NCBI RefSeq assembly: GCF_020026925.1
Contig: NZ_JAIQDW010000001.1
Coordinates: 62,001-126,000, forward strand
Direction: 5' to 3'
Length of the DNA: 64,000 bases
DNA from: Flavobacterium hibisci
GTDB lineage: Bacteria; Bacteroidota; Bacteroidia; Flavobacteriales; Flavobacteriaceae
In this document: positions 1 to 13,500 of the stretch, piece by piece
How the letters are laid out: each line of letters begins with the position of its first letter
How positions within the stretch are numbered: the first letter of the stretch is position 1
Notes under the pieces: generated by a model
Told to the model about the DNA's origin: nothing
Database searches by the model: none
The model's input: the letters and a program-made list of their open reading frames with translations, nothing else
Translations under genes and position numbers: made by a program

Positions 1-534
1 TACACGTCCCCATCTCGCATCGTTAGAAATATCTACATTAGGTGCGAAAGTCCAGTTTAATCCTGATGCGGAGGCTTCAAGAGCAGCAACACGAGCCGAA
101 TTTTTAATTGCTTCTAAATCCCAACTTGCGGCTTCTGCCAATGGAATAGGGCTTAGGGTTTTGTAACCATGAATAACATCAAAACCAAAAATAAGCGGAA
201 TGCCAAGGCGGGTTTCTTCAACGGCTATTTTTTGTACGGCCCTGACTTCCTTAACTCCGCGAACGGTCAGCATAGAACCCACAAGGCCTTTCTTTAAATT
301 ATTGTATTTTTCTTCATTAGAGCCTGATTCCGGTTTTGGTCCGGTAACATCCCATGAACCATTGTATTGATTCATTTGTCCCACCTTTTCTTCCAAAGTC
401 ATTTCTTTCATCAAAAGTGAAATACGTTCTTCAACTGGTTTGTTGACGTCCAGGTGTTTTTTGGTTTGGGCGTATCCGTTTCCAAAAAAGATAAGCAGTA
501 AAAAGGAATATCTTTTAATTTGTTTTTTCATCAT
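1..534 (-). CDS. bglX: Glycoside hydrolase family 3 beta-glycosidase, BglX-like (N-terminal part; gene runs off the window start)
   Basis: Only the first 178 codons are in the window; the reading frame is open to base 1. The start is one of two adjacent ATGs (534 or 531) followed by a signal peptide of about 22 residues ending NGYAQ, so the enzyme is exported to the periplasm or outer surface. Two stretches match periplasmic beta-glucosidase/beta-xylosidase BglX of GH3: FGFDVIHGYKTLSPIPL and the end, NWTFAPNVDISNDARWGR. These form part of the (beta/alpha)8 domain that binds the non-reducing sugar. The nucleophile Asp and the C-terminal domains lie outside. The gene diverges from the GH2 gene across a 776-bp intergenic region and probably belongs to the same glycan locus, removing terminal beta-linked glucose, xylose or galactose. 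Family assignment is firm; substrate is not. Confidence 0.9.
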   Translation of the reverse strand, partial: MMKKQIKRYSFLLLIFFGNGYAQTKKHLDVNKPVEERISLLMKEMTLEEKVGQMNQYNGSWDVTGPKPESGSNEEKYNNLKKGLVGSMLTVRGVKEVRAVQKIAVEETRLGIPLIFGFDVIHGYKTLSPIPLAEAASWDLEAIKNSARVAALEASASGLNWTFAPNVDISNDARWGRV

Positions 535-1310
535 CGTTTTTTAGTTTATAGAAAGTTTGTAAAATCATGTACAATCATGAATATTATCTTTTGATAGAAT
601 TATTTTGAACTGAAATAGTCTCTCAAATCAATATTATTTAAGCCCGTAAATGTACTTTTACAGTAGTAATCATGATGAAAAATTTGAAGCATTATGTAAG
701 ACAAATGATGTATTTACGAGATATCAATGTGAGTAAACAACAAGATCATTATAAAACATACTCAATAAATAATTTGTCTTTTGGTAAAGGTTCTTCGTTT
801 TTAAAATTTAATTTTAAGGGAGTAGATTTTTTTGGTTTTTAAAAAAAGATGGTATTTGTAAAAATTATTTTCATTTCAATATCGATAAATTTATCTTATT
901 AAAAACAATTTGTATATTTTGATTTTAAAGCAAAATTTTATTTTTTGCATGCAACAAGTCATTTCTTGTGAGTTTTTGACTTAAAAGCTCTTATTCGCGT
1001 TTTTGCTTTTTTTCTTTGGCTAAAAAATTTTTCAATCTACTTTGTCTAAATGTTTTTAGAAAAAATGCATTACTTTAGTGTTTCAAATATTTTTTATATT
1101 GATATGTCCCTCTTAATTTCATGTAATGCCCCTCATGGTCTTACAGGGTGTTATCTAAATTTGTGAGGTTTCTTTTTATTTCTAATTGACGTATATGATA
1201 AATCAGGAAAAATATTTTTTTCTGAAAGCCTGCTGAAGTGATTTGATAAGGATTGATTTGAAATAAAATTCAGAGTATTAAATTTTTAATTCCCTTTTTA
1301 AAATTATTAA
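535..1310. other. Divergent intergenic region between GH3 and GH2 genes
   Basis: This 776-bp AT-rich stretch has no credible gene. The half nearer the GH2 gene holds a two-copy C-rich direct repeat (1105-1134) and a TAnnTTTG -7 box (1156-1163), annotated separately. No CAAAnnTA (minus-strand -7) was seen close to the GH3 start. The remainder is poly-A/T with no recognised structure. Confidence 0.6.
1105..1163 (+). promoter_or_regulatory. Putative HTCS operator (direct repeat) plus -7 box for the GH2 gene
   Basis: The sequence shows TGTCCCTC at 1105-1112 and TGCCCCTC at 1127-1134, a direct repeat offset by 22 bp (about two helical turns). A TAAATTTG box follows at 1156-1163, matching the Bacteroidota -7 consensus TAnnTTTG. 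No TTG -33 box sits at the usual distance, as expected for an activator-dependent promoter. AraC-type HTH domains, such as the one ending the HTCS encoded next door, typically bind direct half-sites about 21-22 bp apart. The predicted transcript would have a leader of about 140 nt. Similar repeats occur before susC at 10504 and, more weakly, before 34004. Confidence 0.5.
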
Positions 1311-4424
<3,114 letters not shown>

Positions 4425-4446
4425 TTTGACATTTTGTTTATATAGC

Positions 4447-4477
4447 AGAAAGCCTATGAGTTATTCATAGGTTTTTC
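4447..4477 (+). terminator. Rho-independent terminator after the GH2 gene
   Basis: CCTATGA (4453-4459), loop GTTAT, TCATAGG (4465-4471), followed by five T. Flanking A:T and G:T pairs extend the stem. It lies 23 nt after the GH2 stop and 49 nt before the HTCS start. Confidence 0.8.
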
Positions 4478-4525
4478 TGATTTTAGGATTTATGAATATT
4501 TTTCATTCTCATAACTTTTATTATT

Positions 4526-7500
4526 TTGAGAAATAAATTACTTTTATTTTTATTGTTTTTTGTCTGCTTTTCGGCACTACCACAGTCGGAAAAAACAGCT
4601 ATTCCAAAAAACGGACAGGAAAGATATGATATTCGTTATATTGGAATCCAAAATGGTCTTGCCAATAACGCGGTAACTTCTGTTTATAAAGATAAGCGGG
4701 GATTAATGTGGTTTGGAACTTATGATGGGATCAGCAGGTATGACGGTTATAATTTTCTGAGTTTCAGAAATGAGCCTAATGATGTCAATTCGTTAGTCAA
4801 CAATAGAATTGTTACGATTTGCGGTACTCAGAATGAAATTTGGATCGGTACAAAAAGAGGAATAAGTGTTTACGATTATTTACGAAATAAGTTTATAACA
4901 AAGAGTTATACGAATGCCAAAACTTCTAAAAATGAAGTCATTGATTTTGTAATCAATCAAATTCGGGATTTTAAATCAAAACTGTATATCGCCACTGCGG
5001 GTAAGGGCTTACTTTATTATGAAGGGAATGAAGAAAAAATTATTCAGATTCCGCTTTATGTAAAAGGTAAATTATTGTGGGATTATCATGTTCAGGAAAT
5101 TGATTTTGATAAATCCGGTAAACTCTGGGGCTCTGTTGCAGGTATCGGACTTGTTTCAATGGATGCATCAGCAAAAAAACTTTCTGTAGTGTTCTCTTTT
5201 GCGGTGGGCAGCGGCTGCATTTTGTATGATAAATTTTCAAATATTTGGCTTGGAGCCGAAGAAGGATTGTTGCGATACAATGTCGTAAACAGAACGCATC
5301 ACCTTTATAAAAACCAGGAAGTCCAATATCCTGTTTTAGATTTGATGTGCAGGCCAGATGCAAAAGAATTATGGATTGCTACAAATGGCAACGGAGTTGT
5401 AAAATACAATTACACCACAGATGATTTTTCTTTATTAAGTTCAGATCTGAACGAAGAAAAACTCAACAGTAATGCTATTTCCTCTTTGTTTTCAGACAAT
5501 ACAAACCGTGTCTGGATTGGAACTTTGCGAGGCGGAGTGAATACAATTGAAGAACGAAAAAGTCCTTTTACGACCGTTTCAAGAAATGAGAAAATAAAAA
5601 ATACGCTTCCCAGTGATTTTATCCTTTCATTATCAGAACAGGACAATGAAAATCTCTGGATAGGAACAGACGGGGCCGGCGTAAGTTTATGGAACAGAAA
5701 GAATAATACGTTTACTAATTATTCCTATGATGCAAATAATCCAAATTCTTTATCTAACAATTTTGTTTCAGCTATTGTAAAAGATACAAAAGGAACCTGG
5801 TTTGGAACTTATGGAGGAGGCGTTTGCTTATTTAATCCTCACACCCGAAGTTTTAAAAAATATAAACTCTACAATCCTAAACTCAACGGACATCAAAAGA
5901 ATATCTGGGTGCTTTTTCGAAGTAAAAACAACACTTTATGGGCCGCTTCTCCAGATGAAGAAGGATTGTATCGTTATAATGAAACAACTGATCTTTTTGA
6001 TTTTGTAGATGCCGGAATCAGGGGAATTATTTCTATGGCAGAAGATAAAAACGGAAATCTTTGGATTGGAAATTTTTCGAAATTGTACCAGCTCAATCTC
6101 AAAACAATGAAACGTAGAGAACTTGAGGTAGAATATCCGGTCCGTTCAATTGTTTCACATTCTGATACCAAAATGCTTGTGGGGACAGAAGGAGGGGGTT
6201 TGATGCTTTTTAATCCAAAGACATTCAAAAGCAGCTTTTTGACTCAAAAAAATAAACTTCCTAATAATTCGGTTTTGAATATTGTTCAGGATAACGATCA
6301 AACTTATTGGTGTAGTACCTATAACGGGGTATTTGTGTACGATGCAGCTAATGGAAAAATAACGAGTTATCATGATGCAGACGGACTTCAGAGCAATCAG
6401 TTCAATTATAATGCGGCATTAAAACTTTCTACAGGCGAAATTGTATTTGGCGGAATAAAGGGTTTCAATATTATCAATACCAAAATAACGAATCAGTTTC
6501 ATGATTTCCCTAAACTGATAATCACTTCGATAAAAGTAAACAATAAAGCTTATGATCAGTCGGGTTTGTCTGTTTTCGGAATTGATAAATTAAAATTGCC
6601 TTATGACGAATCGATGCTCAATATTGAATTTGCAGCATTAGAATACAGTCTGCCTGAAAAAATATCCTACGCTTATTTCTTAGAAGGCTGGGATTCGCAA
6701 TGGCATTATGTTGACAATATTAGAAATGCAAACTATTCCAGAATAACAGAAGGCGATTATGTCCTCAAAATTAAATCTACAAATGCAGAGGGAATCTGGA
6801 ATACAAAATCCATTTCATTGCCCATCACGATTTTACCCCCATGGTACAGGAGCATTTTTGCTTATTTTTTCTATTTTGTCCTTATCGGATTCATTATTTA
6901 TATAGTAGATAAATACCAGCGGCAACAGGAAAAACTAAAATATGAGGTAAGGCTTTCTCAGGATTTAGCGAAGCAGGAAAAAGAACTGAATGAAAAGAAA
7001 TTAACGTTCTTTACCAACATTTCACATGAGTTCAGGTCGCCTTTGACCATGATAATTAATCCGCTAAAGGAAATCATTTACGGAACAGACCAGCAGATAG
7101 ATCCGGCAGCGATAGAAATGGTGTACAGTAATTCGAGAAGGTTACTGAGTCTGGTTGACCAGCTGCTTCTTTTTCGAAAAACTGAAACCGAAACAGGGAA
7201 ACTTAAAATTGGCCAGATTGATATTGTAGAACTATGCAAAGAGGTTTTTAGCTGTTTTGTTCAGCATGCCAAAACAAAAAAAATAGATTACAGTTTTAGC
7301 ATTTCCGAAGAAAAAGTAATGGTTTACGTGGATCGCGAAAAGATTGAAATGGCGATTTTCAATTTGATTTCGAATGCATTAAAATTTACCGAAAAAGAAA
7401 ACGGAGCCGTTACTGTTAGTTTAAGATGTTCAGAAAATGAAATAGTTATCAGTGTCATCGATAATGGTGAAGGAGTTCCGGATGCGGATAAAGACAAAAT

Positions 7501-8620
7501 TTTTAATCTGTTTTATCAGTCCAGTCAAAATATCAGGAATAACCGAAAAGGCTTCGGGATTGGTCTTTATCTGGTTAAACAGTTCATTACACAGCATCAC
7601 GGTAAAGTTAGCTGTCGTGATAATATAAACGGAGGATCTGTTTTTGAAGTTAAATTATTATTAGGAAAAGACCACTTTGGGGATGTTGAAATCCGTGAAG
7701 ATTTAAGCGACAGGACCTTGTTTTTGGAAGATGCTCTGGAAGATACTTCAGTGCAGGAAAATGTACTGCAAACTATCGAAGAACCTGAAAATGTTCAGGA
7801 TTTGATTAAAGATGCAAAAAGCATTCTGGTGGTAGATGATAACGTTCAGATCAGGAATTATTTGAAAAAGATCCTAAAGCCTAAATATCATGTTACGATA
7901 GCTGAAAATGCAGAAGCAGCTTTAGCCATAATTAAAAAAGTAATGCCAGACCTGATTATTTCTGATGTGGTAATGGGTGAAATGAACGGAGTTACGTTTT
8001 GCAAACACATTAAATCCGATGACGAGCTAAAGCATATTCCGGTTATACTGCTCACCGGAGGAACTTCTGAAGATATAAAACTGAAAGGCGCCGAAGTAGG
8101 GGCTGATGATTATATTACAAAACCATTCGACAATGACTATTTGTTAGCCCGAATCAGCGGAATATTAGCGAGACGTGAAAGCGAGCAGCATTACATGCTG
8201 AATTCGGTAACTAAAAAATCGGCATGTTTAAAGCTATCTGATGAGGATAAAAAACTTATCGATAAAATTGTTGATATTATTGATGCGAATTTAGAGGTGG
8301 AGAATTTTAATGTAAATGATTTATCAGAACATTTAGGTATGAGTTATTCTTTGGTTTATAAAAAAATCAAAAAGATTACAGGAAAATCAGTTTCAGAATT
8401 TACCCGAAATGTCCGATTGCGAAAAGTAGCAACCTTATTAATTACTACCGATTTGCAGATCAGCGAAGCGGCTGCAATTGCAGGTTTTGGCGATATCAAA
8501 TATTTCAGGAAGCACTTTCAGCAATTTTACAATTTAAATCCTTCTGAATTTAAGAAGAAGTACCAAAACGTAAAGGATAATAAATATATCCTGAATGAAA
8601 GTTTTTGGAAATCAACCTGA
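4526..8620 (+). CDS. Hybrid two-component system (HTCS) sensor kinase/transcription regulator of the PUL
   Basis: One chain carries both halves of a signalling pathway. In order: signal peptide (1-20); a periplasmic double beta-propeller of two-component-regulator repeats (about 35-660, many WIGT/WFGT motifs); a Y_Y_Y domain (about 690-765); one membrane helix (about 776-797); HisKA with phospho-acceptor His834 in ISHEFRSP; an HATPase with DNGEGVP and GFGIGLYLVK; a receiver with Asp1147; and a C-terminal AraC-type HTH (about 1265-1355). The periplasmic propeller binds an oligosaccharide of the target glycan, and the HTH activates PUL genes. The only start giving a proper signal peptide is a TTG at 4526; the frame has a stop at 4493 and no ATG between. 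It sits between the GH2 and GH105 genes, typical for a regulator of its own locus. Confidence 0.95.
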   Translation: MRNKLLLFLLFFVCFSALPQSEKTAIPKNGQERYDIRYIGIQNGLANNAVTSVYKDKRGLMWFGTYDGISRYDGYNFLSFRNEPNDVNSLVNNRIVTICGTQNEIWIGTKRGISVYDYLRNKFITKSYTNAKTSKNEVIDFVINQIRDFKSKLYIATAGKGLLYYEGNEEKIIQIPLYVKGKLLWDYHVQEIDFDKSGKLWGSVAGIGLVSMDASAKKLSVVFSFAVGSGCILYDKFSNIWLGAEEGLLRYNVVNRTHHLYKNQEVQYPVLDLMCRPDAKELWIATNGNGVVKYNYTTDDFSLLSSDLNEEKLNSNAISSLFSDNTNRVWIGTLRGGVNTIEERKSPFTTVSRNEKIKNTLPSDFILSLSEQDNENLWIGTDGAGVSLWNRKNNTFTNYSYDANNPNSLSNNFVSAIVKDTKGTWFGTYGGGVCLFNPHTRSFKKYKLYNPKLNGHQKNIWVLFRSKNNTLWAASPDEEGLYRYNETTDLFDFVDAGIRGIISMAEDKNGNLWIGNFSKLYQLNLKTMKRRELEVEYPVRSIVSHSDTKMLVGTEGGGLMLFNPKTFKSSFLTQKNKLPNNSVLNIVQDNDQTYWCSTYNGVFVYDAANGKITSYHDADGLQSNQFNYNAALKLSTGEIVFGGIKGFNIINTKITNQFHDFPKLIITSIKVNNKAYDQSGLSVFGIDKLKLPYDESMLNIEFAALEYSLPEKISYAYFLEGWDSQWHYVDNIRNANYSRITEGDYVLKIKSTNAEGIWNTKSISLPITILPPWYRSIFAYFFYFVLIGFIIYIVDKYQRQQEKLKYEVRLSQDLAKQEKELNEKKLTFFTNISHEFRSPLTMIINPLKEIIYGTDQQIDPAAIEMVYSNSRRLLSLVDQLLLFRKTETETGKLKIGQIDIVELCKEVFSCFVQHAKTKKIDYSFSISEEKVMVYVDREKIEMAIFNLISNALKFTEKENGAVTVSLRCSENEIVISVIDNGEGVPDADKDKIFNLFYQSSQNIRNNRKGFGIGLYLVKQFITQHHGKVSCRDNINGGSVFEVKLLLGKDHFGDVEIREDLSDRTLFLEDALEDTSVQENVLQTIEEPENVQDLIKDAKSILVVDDNVQIRNYLKKILKPKYHVTIAENAEAALAIIKKVMPDLIISDVVMGEMNGVTFCKHIKSDDELKHIPVILLTGGTSEDIKLKGAEVGADDYITKPFDNDYLLARISGILARRESEQHYMLNSVTKKSACLKLSDEDKKLIDKIVDIIDANLEVENFNVNDLSEHLGMSYSLVYKKIKKITGKSVSEFTRNVRLRKVATLLITTDLQISEAAAIAGFGDIKYFRKHFQQFYNLNPSEFKKKYQNVKDNKYILNESFWKST

Positions 8621-8694
8621 TTACAATTTTAAATAAATTCAAATCAAAATATGGGTGAAACTATTCGCTGATTCATAAAGTGCATACATTGATA

Positions 8695-8707
8695 AATCAT
8701 TTTTGTG
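8695..8707 (+). promoter_or_regulatory. Possible -7 element before the GH105 gene
   Basis: AATCATTTTTGTG occurs here and again at 20838-20850, before the GH43 gene, about 75-93 bp upstream of the start codon in both cases. CATTTTTG is one base off TAnnTTTG. The shared 13-mer suggests a common promoter type for these two enzyme genes; no -33 box is evident. Confidence 0.3.
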
Positions 8708-8787
8708 TGTAAAGAATAAAAAAGAAGTATATTTCAAAATACATAGAAAAAACTTTACTAACAGATTTTAAACCAAAATTTTATATA

Positions 8788-9936
8788 ATGATAAATTTTA
8801 AAAACTCATTTTTTTTTGCATTGACTGCTGTTTCATTGCTAAGTTGTAAAAGCACGGCCCAAAAAACAACAGCAATAAAACAATCAAAAGCAGAAGTTAT
8901 TTCGATTATTGATAAAGTAAATAATCACTGGCAGGAAACACATCCTGAACCGGGGAATTCTTTTTGGCATGTTTCGGCTTATCATACCGGAAATATGGAA
9001 GCTTATAAAGTGACTAAAAACAAAAAGTATCTGGATTATTCGCTGGTATGGGCTGAAAAAAACCAATGGATGGGCGCCAAATCAAATGATAAGTCGGAGT
9101 GGAAATACAATTATGGAGAAACTGATAAACATGTTTTGTTTGGTGACTGGCAGATTTGTTTTCAGACTTATATCGACTTATACAACTTTACAGGAAAAAA
9201 GGATCCAGGTAAAATTGCCCGCGCCCGCGAAGTGATGGAATATGAAATGAGTACGCCGGCAAATGATTATTGGTGGTGGGTTGACGGATTGTATATGGTC
9301 ATGCCCGTAATGACAAAGCTTTACAACGTTACCGGAAACGAAATGTATCTGGAAAAACTGCATTCATATTTACAATATTCTGATAGTATTATGTATGATA
9401 GCGAGGCTAAATTATATTACCGTGATGCGAAATATGTATATCCAAAACACAAAAGTGCTAACGGTAAAAAAGACTTTTGGGCAAGGGGAGACGGCTGGAT
9501 TTTTGCCGGTTATGCCAAAATTATTCAGGATTTGCCAAAATCGGCTAAACATAGGGCAGAATACATCAGCCGTTTTGAGGATATGGCTAAATCTTTGGCG
9601 GAAGCCCAACAAACTGAAGGTTATTGGACAAGAAGTATTCTGGATCCCGAACATGCCCCGGGACCTGAAACAAGTGGTACAGCCTTTTTTACCTACGGAT
9701 TTTTATGGGGAATCAATAATGGAATTTTAGACAAGAAAACGTATCTGCCGGTTGTAGAAAAATCATGGGAGTACTTAACCAAATTTGCGCTCCAGGAAGA
9801 TGGCACAGTAGGCTATGTACAGCCCATTGGTGAAAAAGCGATTCCGGGACAGGTGGTAGATAAAAATTCAACAGCTGATTTTGGAGTAGGTGCTTTCTTG
9901 CTCGCAGCATCAGAAATGTCACGTTTTGTAAAATAA
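8788..9936 (+). CDS. Glycoside hydrolase family 105 unsaturated uronyl hydrolase, lipoprotein
   Basis: The 382-residue protein has a lipoprotein signal peptide with lipobox LLSC (Cys20), placing it in a membrane. The mature part is an (alpha/alpha)6 barrel like YteR/RhiN. WWWVDGLYMVMP holds the probable catalytic Asp166, and ARGDGWIFAGYA and GPETSGTAFFTYGFLWG are further family signatures. GH105 enzymes remove the 4,5-unsaturated uronic acid left at the non-reducing end by a polysaccharide lyase (rhamnogalacturonan, ulvan, or unsaturated glucuronic acid on arabinogalactan). No lyase is encoded in this window, so the lyase must be elsewhere, or the enzyme may act on saturated uronic acid. The related family GH88 is less likely. 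It stands alone between HTCS and SusC with its own possible promoter. Confidence 0.9.
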   Translation: MINFKNSFFFALTAVSLLSCKSTAQKTTAIKQSKAEVISIIDKVNNHWQETHPEPGNSFWHVSAYHTGNMEAYKVTKNKKYLDYSLVWAEKNQWMGAKSNDKSEWKYNYGETDKHVLFGDWQICFQTYIDLYNFTGKKDPGKIARAREVMEYEMSTPANDYWWWVDGLYMVMPVMTKLYNVTGNEMYLEKLHSYLQYSDSIMYDSEAKLYYRDAKYVYPKHKSANGKKDFWARGDGWIFAGYAKIIQDLPKSAKHRAEYISRFEDMAKSLAEAQQTEGYWTRSILDPEHAPGPETSGTAFFTYGFLWGINNGILDKKTYLPVVEKSWEYLTKFALQEDGTVGYVQPIGEKAIPGQVVDKNSTADFGVGAFLLAASEMSRFVK

Positions 9937-9953
9937 TTCGATTCATTTATTTA

Positions 9954-10112
9954 GAGCCTGTTTAAATTTTATCTAATTGCTTTTTACGGCTTATTTTCCG
10001 CTATATTTCGTTAAATTTACTCAAAAATAAGTCTATTATTCTTTCAAAATTTGCCTCATCTATCGAAAAATAATCTCATAAAAATCTAAATATTTAAATT
10101 TTAAACAGGCTC
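9954..10112. mobile_element. 159-bp MITE-like element with terminal inverted repeats
   Basis: GAGCCTGTTTAAA (9954-9966) and its exact inverse TTTAAACAGGCTC (10100-10112) bound a short non-coding stretch. TTA flanks both outer ends (9951-9953 and 10113-10115), which could be a 3-bp target duplication. There is no reading frame inside. This is the architecture of a non-autonomous transposon derivative. The transposase family is not identified, and copy number in the genome would decide the call. Confidence 0.5.
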
Positions 10113-10126
10113 TTAATAACTATTGT

Positions 10127-10157
10127 AAGGCTGTCAATTTTGACGGCCTTTTATTTT
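10127..10157 (+). terminator. Rho-independent terminator downstream of the GH105 gene
   Basis: AAGGCTGTCAA (10127-10137) pairs with TTGACGGCCTT (10140-10150), with one G:T pair, followed by TTATTTTT. It lies beyond the MITE-like element, which appears to have been inserted between the GH105 stop and this terminator. Confidence 0.7.
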
Positions 10158-10313
10158 TCTCCAAAATTTTAATCTATTTTATGATTAAATCTTGACTTTA
10201 GGATTTGCTATAAAGACTTTTCAATTTTTAATAATTATACATAAAATATTTTTACCTGTTTATTTTATCATAACCGTAAAAAAAATTATGTATTTAATGC
10301 TAAAATACTGATT

Positions 10314-10372
10314 TGCCCCTTTTATAATGTTGTAATTACCCCCTTTTAGTTGTACATGTTGAATTAGATTTG
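10314..10372 (+). promoter_or_regulatory. Putative HTCS operator (direct repeat) plus -7 box for susC
   Basis: TGCCCCTTTTA starts at 10314 and TACCCCCTTTTA at 10337: direct half-sites offset by 23-24 bp. They are followed by TAGATTTG (10365-10372), which fits TAnnTTTG. The distance from the second half-site to the -7 box (28 bp) is almost the same as before the GH2 gene (29 bp). No correctly spaced TTG -33 box is present. A leader of about 125 nt is predicted. The rest of 10158-10503 is AT-rich without recognised structure. Confidence 0.55.
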
Positions 10373-10503
10373 TCTTGTAAATCATAGTGTTACAGAGAGT
10401 TTTAGAATAATAAAAACAACTTTGTAGTTGAAAATTGTATGATTCGAAAACACTGTGGTTTATAAACTAACTAATCAATTAACCAAAAAAATTACAACCA
10501 AAG

Positions 10504-13500
10504 ATGACAAATTTTATTAGGAAAATCAAAGCTCCTGATTGCGTATCCGGATTTGATTTGAAAAAGAAACTTACAATATTTTGTGTATTGGTTTCCTTAA
10601 CTCAAGTGCATGCATATTCTGAAGCTTCAGGCAAGGCAAAAGAATTTGAAAAACTACAGCAGCAAAATACTATAAACGGTCAGGTTAAAGATCAAACAGG
10701 TTTGCCGTTGCCAGGCGCGACGGTTTCGATAAAAGGAACAAAAATTGGCACCACAACAGATTTCGACGGAAAATTCAGTTTAGCTGGTGATCAGAATTCA
10801 GTTTTGGTCGTTTCCTTTGTTGGTTATCTAACTCAGGAAATTTCGGTAAAAGACAAATCGAACATTATTGTACAATTGAAAGAGAATGCTGCTTCGTTGG
10901 AGGAAGTAGTAGTGGTGGGATATGGTAAAATGAAAAAAAAGGATTTAACAGGGGCAATTGTTCAGGTGAAACCCGAAGCTTTGGCGAACCAGAATCCACA
11001 AACTGTTCAGGATTTATTGAGAGGTGTACCCGGTTTGAAAGTTGGATATTCTGCTGATGCAAAAGGTGGCGGATCTTTGCAGGTTCGTGGGCAGACTTCT
11101 GTTTACAATCCTGATGGCGCCGGGCATAACTCACCGCTTATTATTTTGGACGGAATGCAGTTTTACGGTGAACTTTCAGAAATCAATCCTGATGATGTTG
11201 GGCAGATTGATATCTTAAAAGATGCATCGGCAACAGCTATATTTGGTTCTAAAGCCGCTGCAGGTGTTATTGTTATTACAACTAAAAAAGGAAAAAAAGG
11301 CAAACCTGTCATAAATGTTACAACCAATACGACCATTGTCAATAAAAGCGCCTATCGCGATGTATATTCCCCGGAAGGGTATATAAAATACCGTCAGGAT
11401 TGGGAGACTGCTAAAACGTATGGGCAAAATACAGCAACTGGAAATTATGAAGCATGGATAACAGGTACAGCTGCGGGTAAGCCAGGGTATTATACAAGTC
11501 CTGACCAATTAAATCAATACGGCATAACTCAGGCGCAATGGTTAGCATATCAGCCTGTTGGACAAACGCAGGGAAAGAGCCCGAATGAAGTATGGGGACT
11601 CCGTTTAGGAATTACAGATCCTACGCTTTTAAAAAATTTTACAGAAGGAAAAACGCATAACTGGTATGATAGTACTTTCAGGACAGGAATCAATCATGAC
11701 CATAATTTAAGTGTTTCCGGAGCAAGCGATAACGTAAATTATTATATGTCTCTGGGGTATTTAACATCTGAAGGCGCTATTCAGGGAAATGATTATGCGG
11801 CAGTTCGTGCCAATATGAAAGTAGATGCAAAAATTACGAGTTGGCTTGAATTTGGTGCAAACGTTAATTTTCAGGACCGTACAGATGGAGACATAGCTGT
11901 AGGCACCGGCACAAATTACTGGGATGCAAACATGTTGAGAAACAGTCCGTTCTCTAATTTTAGAGATGCAAACGGCGATTATGAAAGACAACCCATGGGA
12001 CAAACTATCGGGGGATATAATTATTATTACGACCGCCAATTTATAGAACTTGAGAAAGGATATACGGTGTTAAATACTATTTTCAATACTAAGGTAACTC
12101 TACCCTTAGGGATAACGTATTCTTTTAATGTGGCACCACGTTACCAATTTTTTTACAATCGATATTTTCAGTCATCCGGTCATAAAGGCTGGAATCCAGC
12201 TAACATTGGTGTAGACAGGGAAAATGGTAAAAACTTCACATGGAACATGAATAATACAATTACATGGGATTATACACTTGCGGAAAAACACCATATCATA
12301 GCCACTTTTGTTCAGGAAGCAGAAGAACTTAAAACATGGTCAGATCGTATCGATGCCAATAATATTCTCCCATCGGATGCATTAGGATTTCATAATATTG
12401 CTAATGCAACACTTGCTAACAGTTCGTTTACATCAAATGACACGCATCAAACTGCCGATGCATTAATGGCGAGACTTTTCTATTCGTTTGATGATCGATA
12501 TATGGTGACAGGAACGATACGCCGCGATGGATATTCAGCATTTGGGTCTAAAAATCCATATGGAGTTTTCCCTTCTGTAGCAGTTGGGTGGAACTTCAAA
12601 AAAGAAAACTGGTTCAACTGGGCTCCTATGAGTACAGGAAAATTACGCTTATCCTGGGGTAAAAACGGAAACAGAACCCTTAGCGATCCTTATATAGCTT
12701 TAGCAAACTTAGCTTCAGGTACTGGGGCAACAATGGGGTATATTGATGCTTCCGGAAACATTGTGGATATGAAATATTTAGGAATTGACCGTATGGCAAA
12801 TCCAAATTTGCAATGGGAAAAAACAGAAGCAACTAATATTGGCCTTGATCTGGGTTTCTTAAATGACCGAATTACCAGTACTGTAGATGTTTACAGAATG
12901 ATTACCCATGATATGATCATGAATAGACGCCTTGCCGATTTTACTGGATTTGGATTAATTGCAACCAATCTTGGAGAGGTTGAAAATAAAGGAATTGAGG
13001 TAAGTTTAAATAGCATAAATATAAAAAATCCAAATTTTGAATGGACGACCACAGTTGCTTTTTCATACAACAAAAATACCATTAATGCATTATATGGCAA
13101 TATGGAAGATGTCAAGGATGCCAATGGCAATGTTATTGGAACTAAAGAAGCGGATGATAAGGCTAATAAATGGTTTATCGGGAAACCTATTTCTCAAATC
13201 TGGGATTATAAAGTAACCGGGATCTGGCAAAAAGAAGAATTTGAAGAAGCGGCAAAATACGGACAACGCCCTGGTGATCCAAAAGTTGAAAACAGTTACA
13301 CTGCCGATGATGTTAACGGCAAGCCAACTTATAACGAAAAAGACAAGCAGTTTTTAGGGCAAACAGATCCTCCAATTAACTGGTCACTTCGTAATGAATT
13401 TAAGTTTTATAAAAACTGGAATCTGGCCATTAACATGTATTCTTACATGGGACACAAATCGCTTGATGGGCGTTATATGAATACGTACAATGATGGTAGT

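Noticed and set aside
5040..5363. 107-codon minus-strand ORF inside the HTCS gene
   Set aside because: Antisense shadow of the propeller repeats, with Cys/His-rich nonsense composition and no start context.
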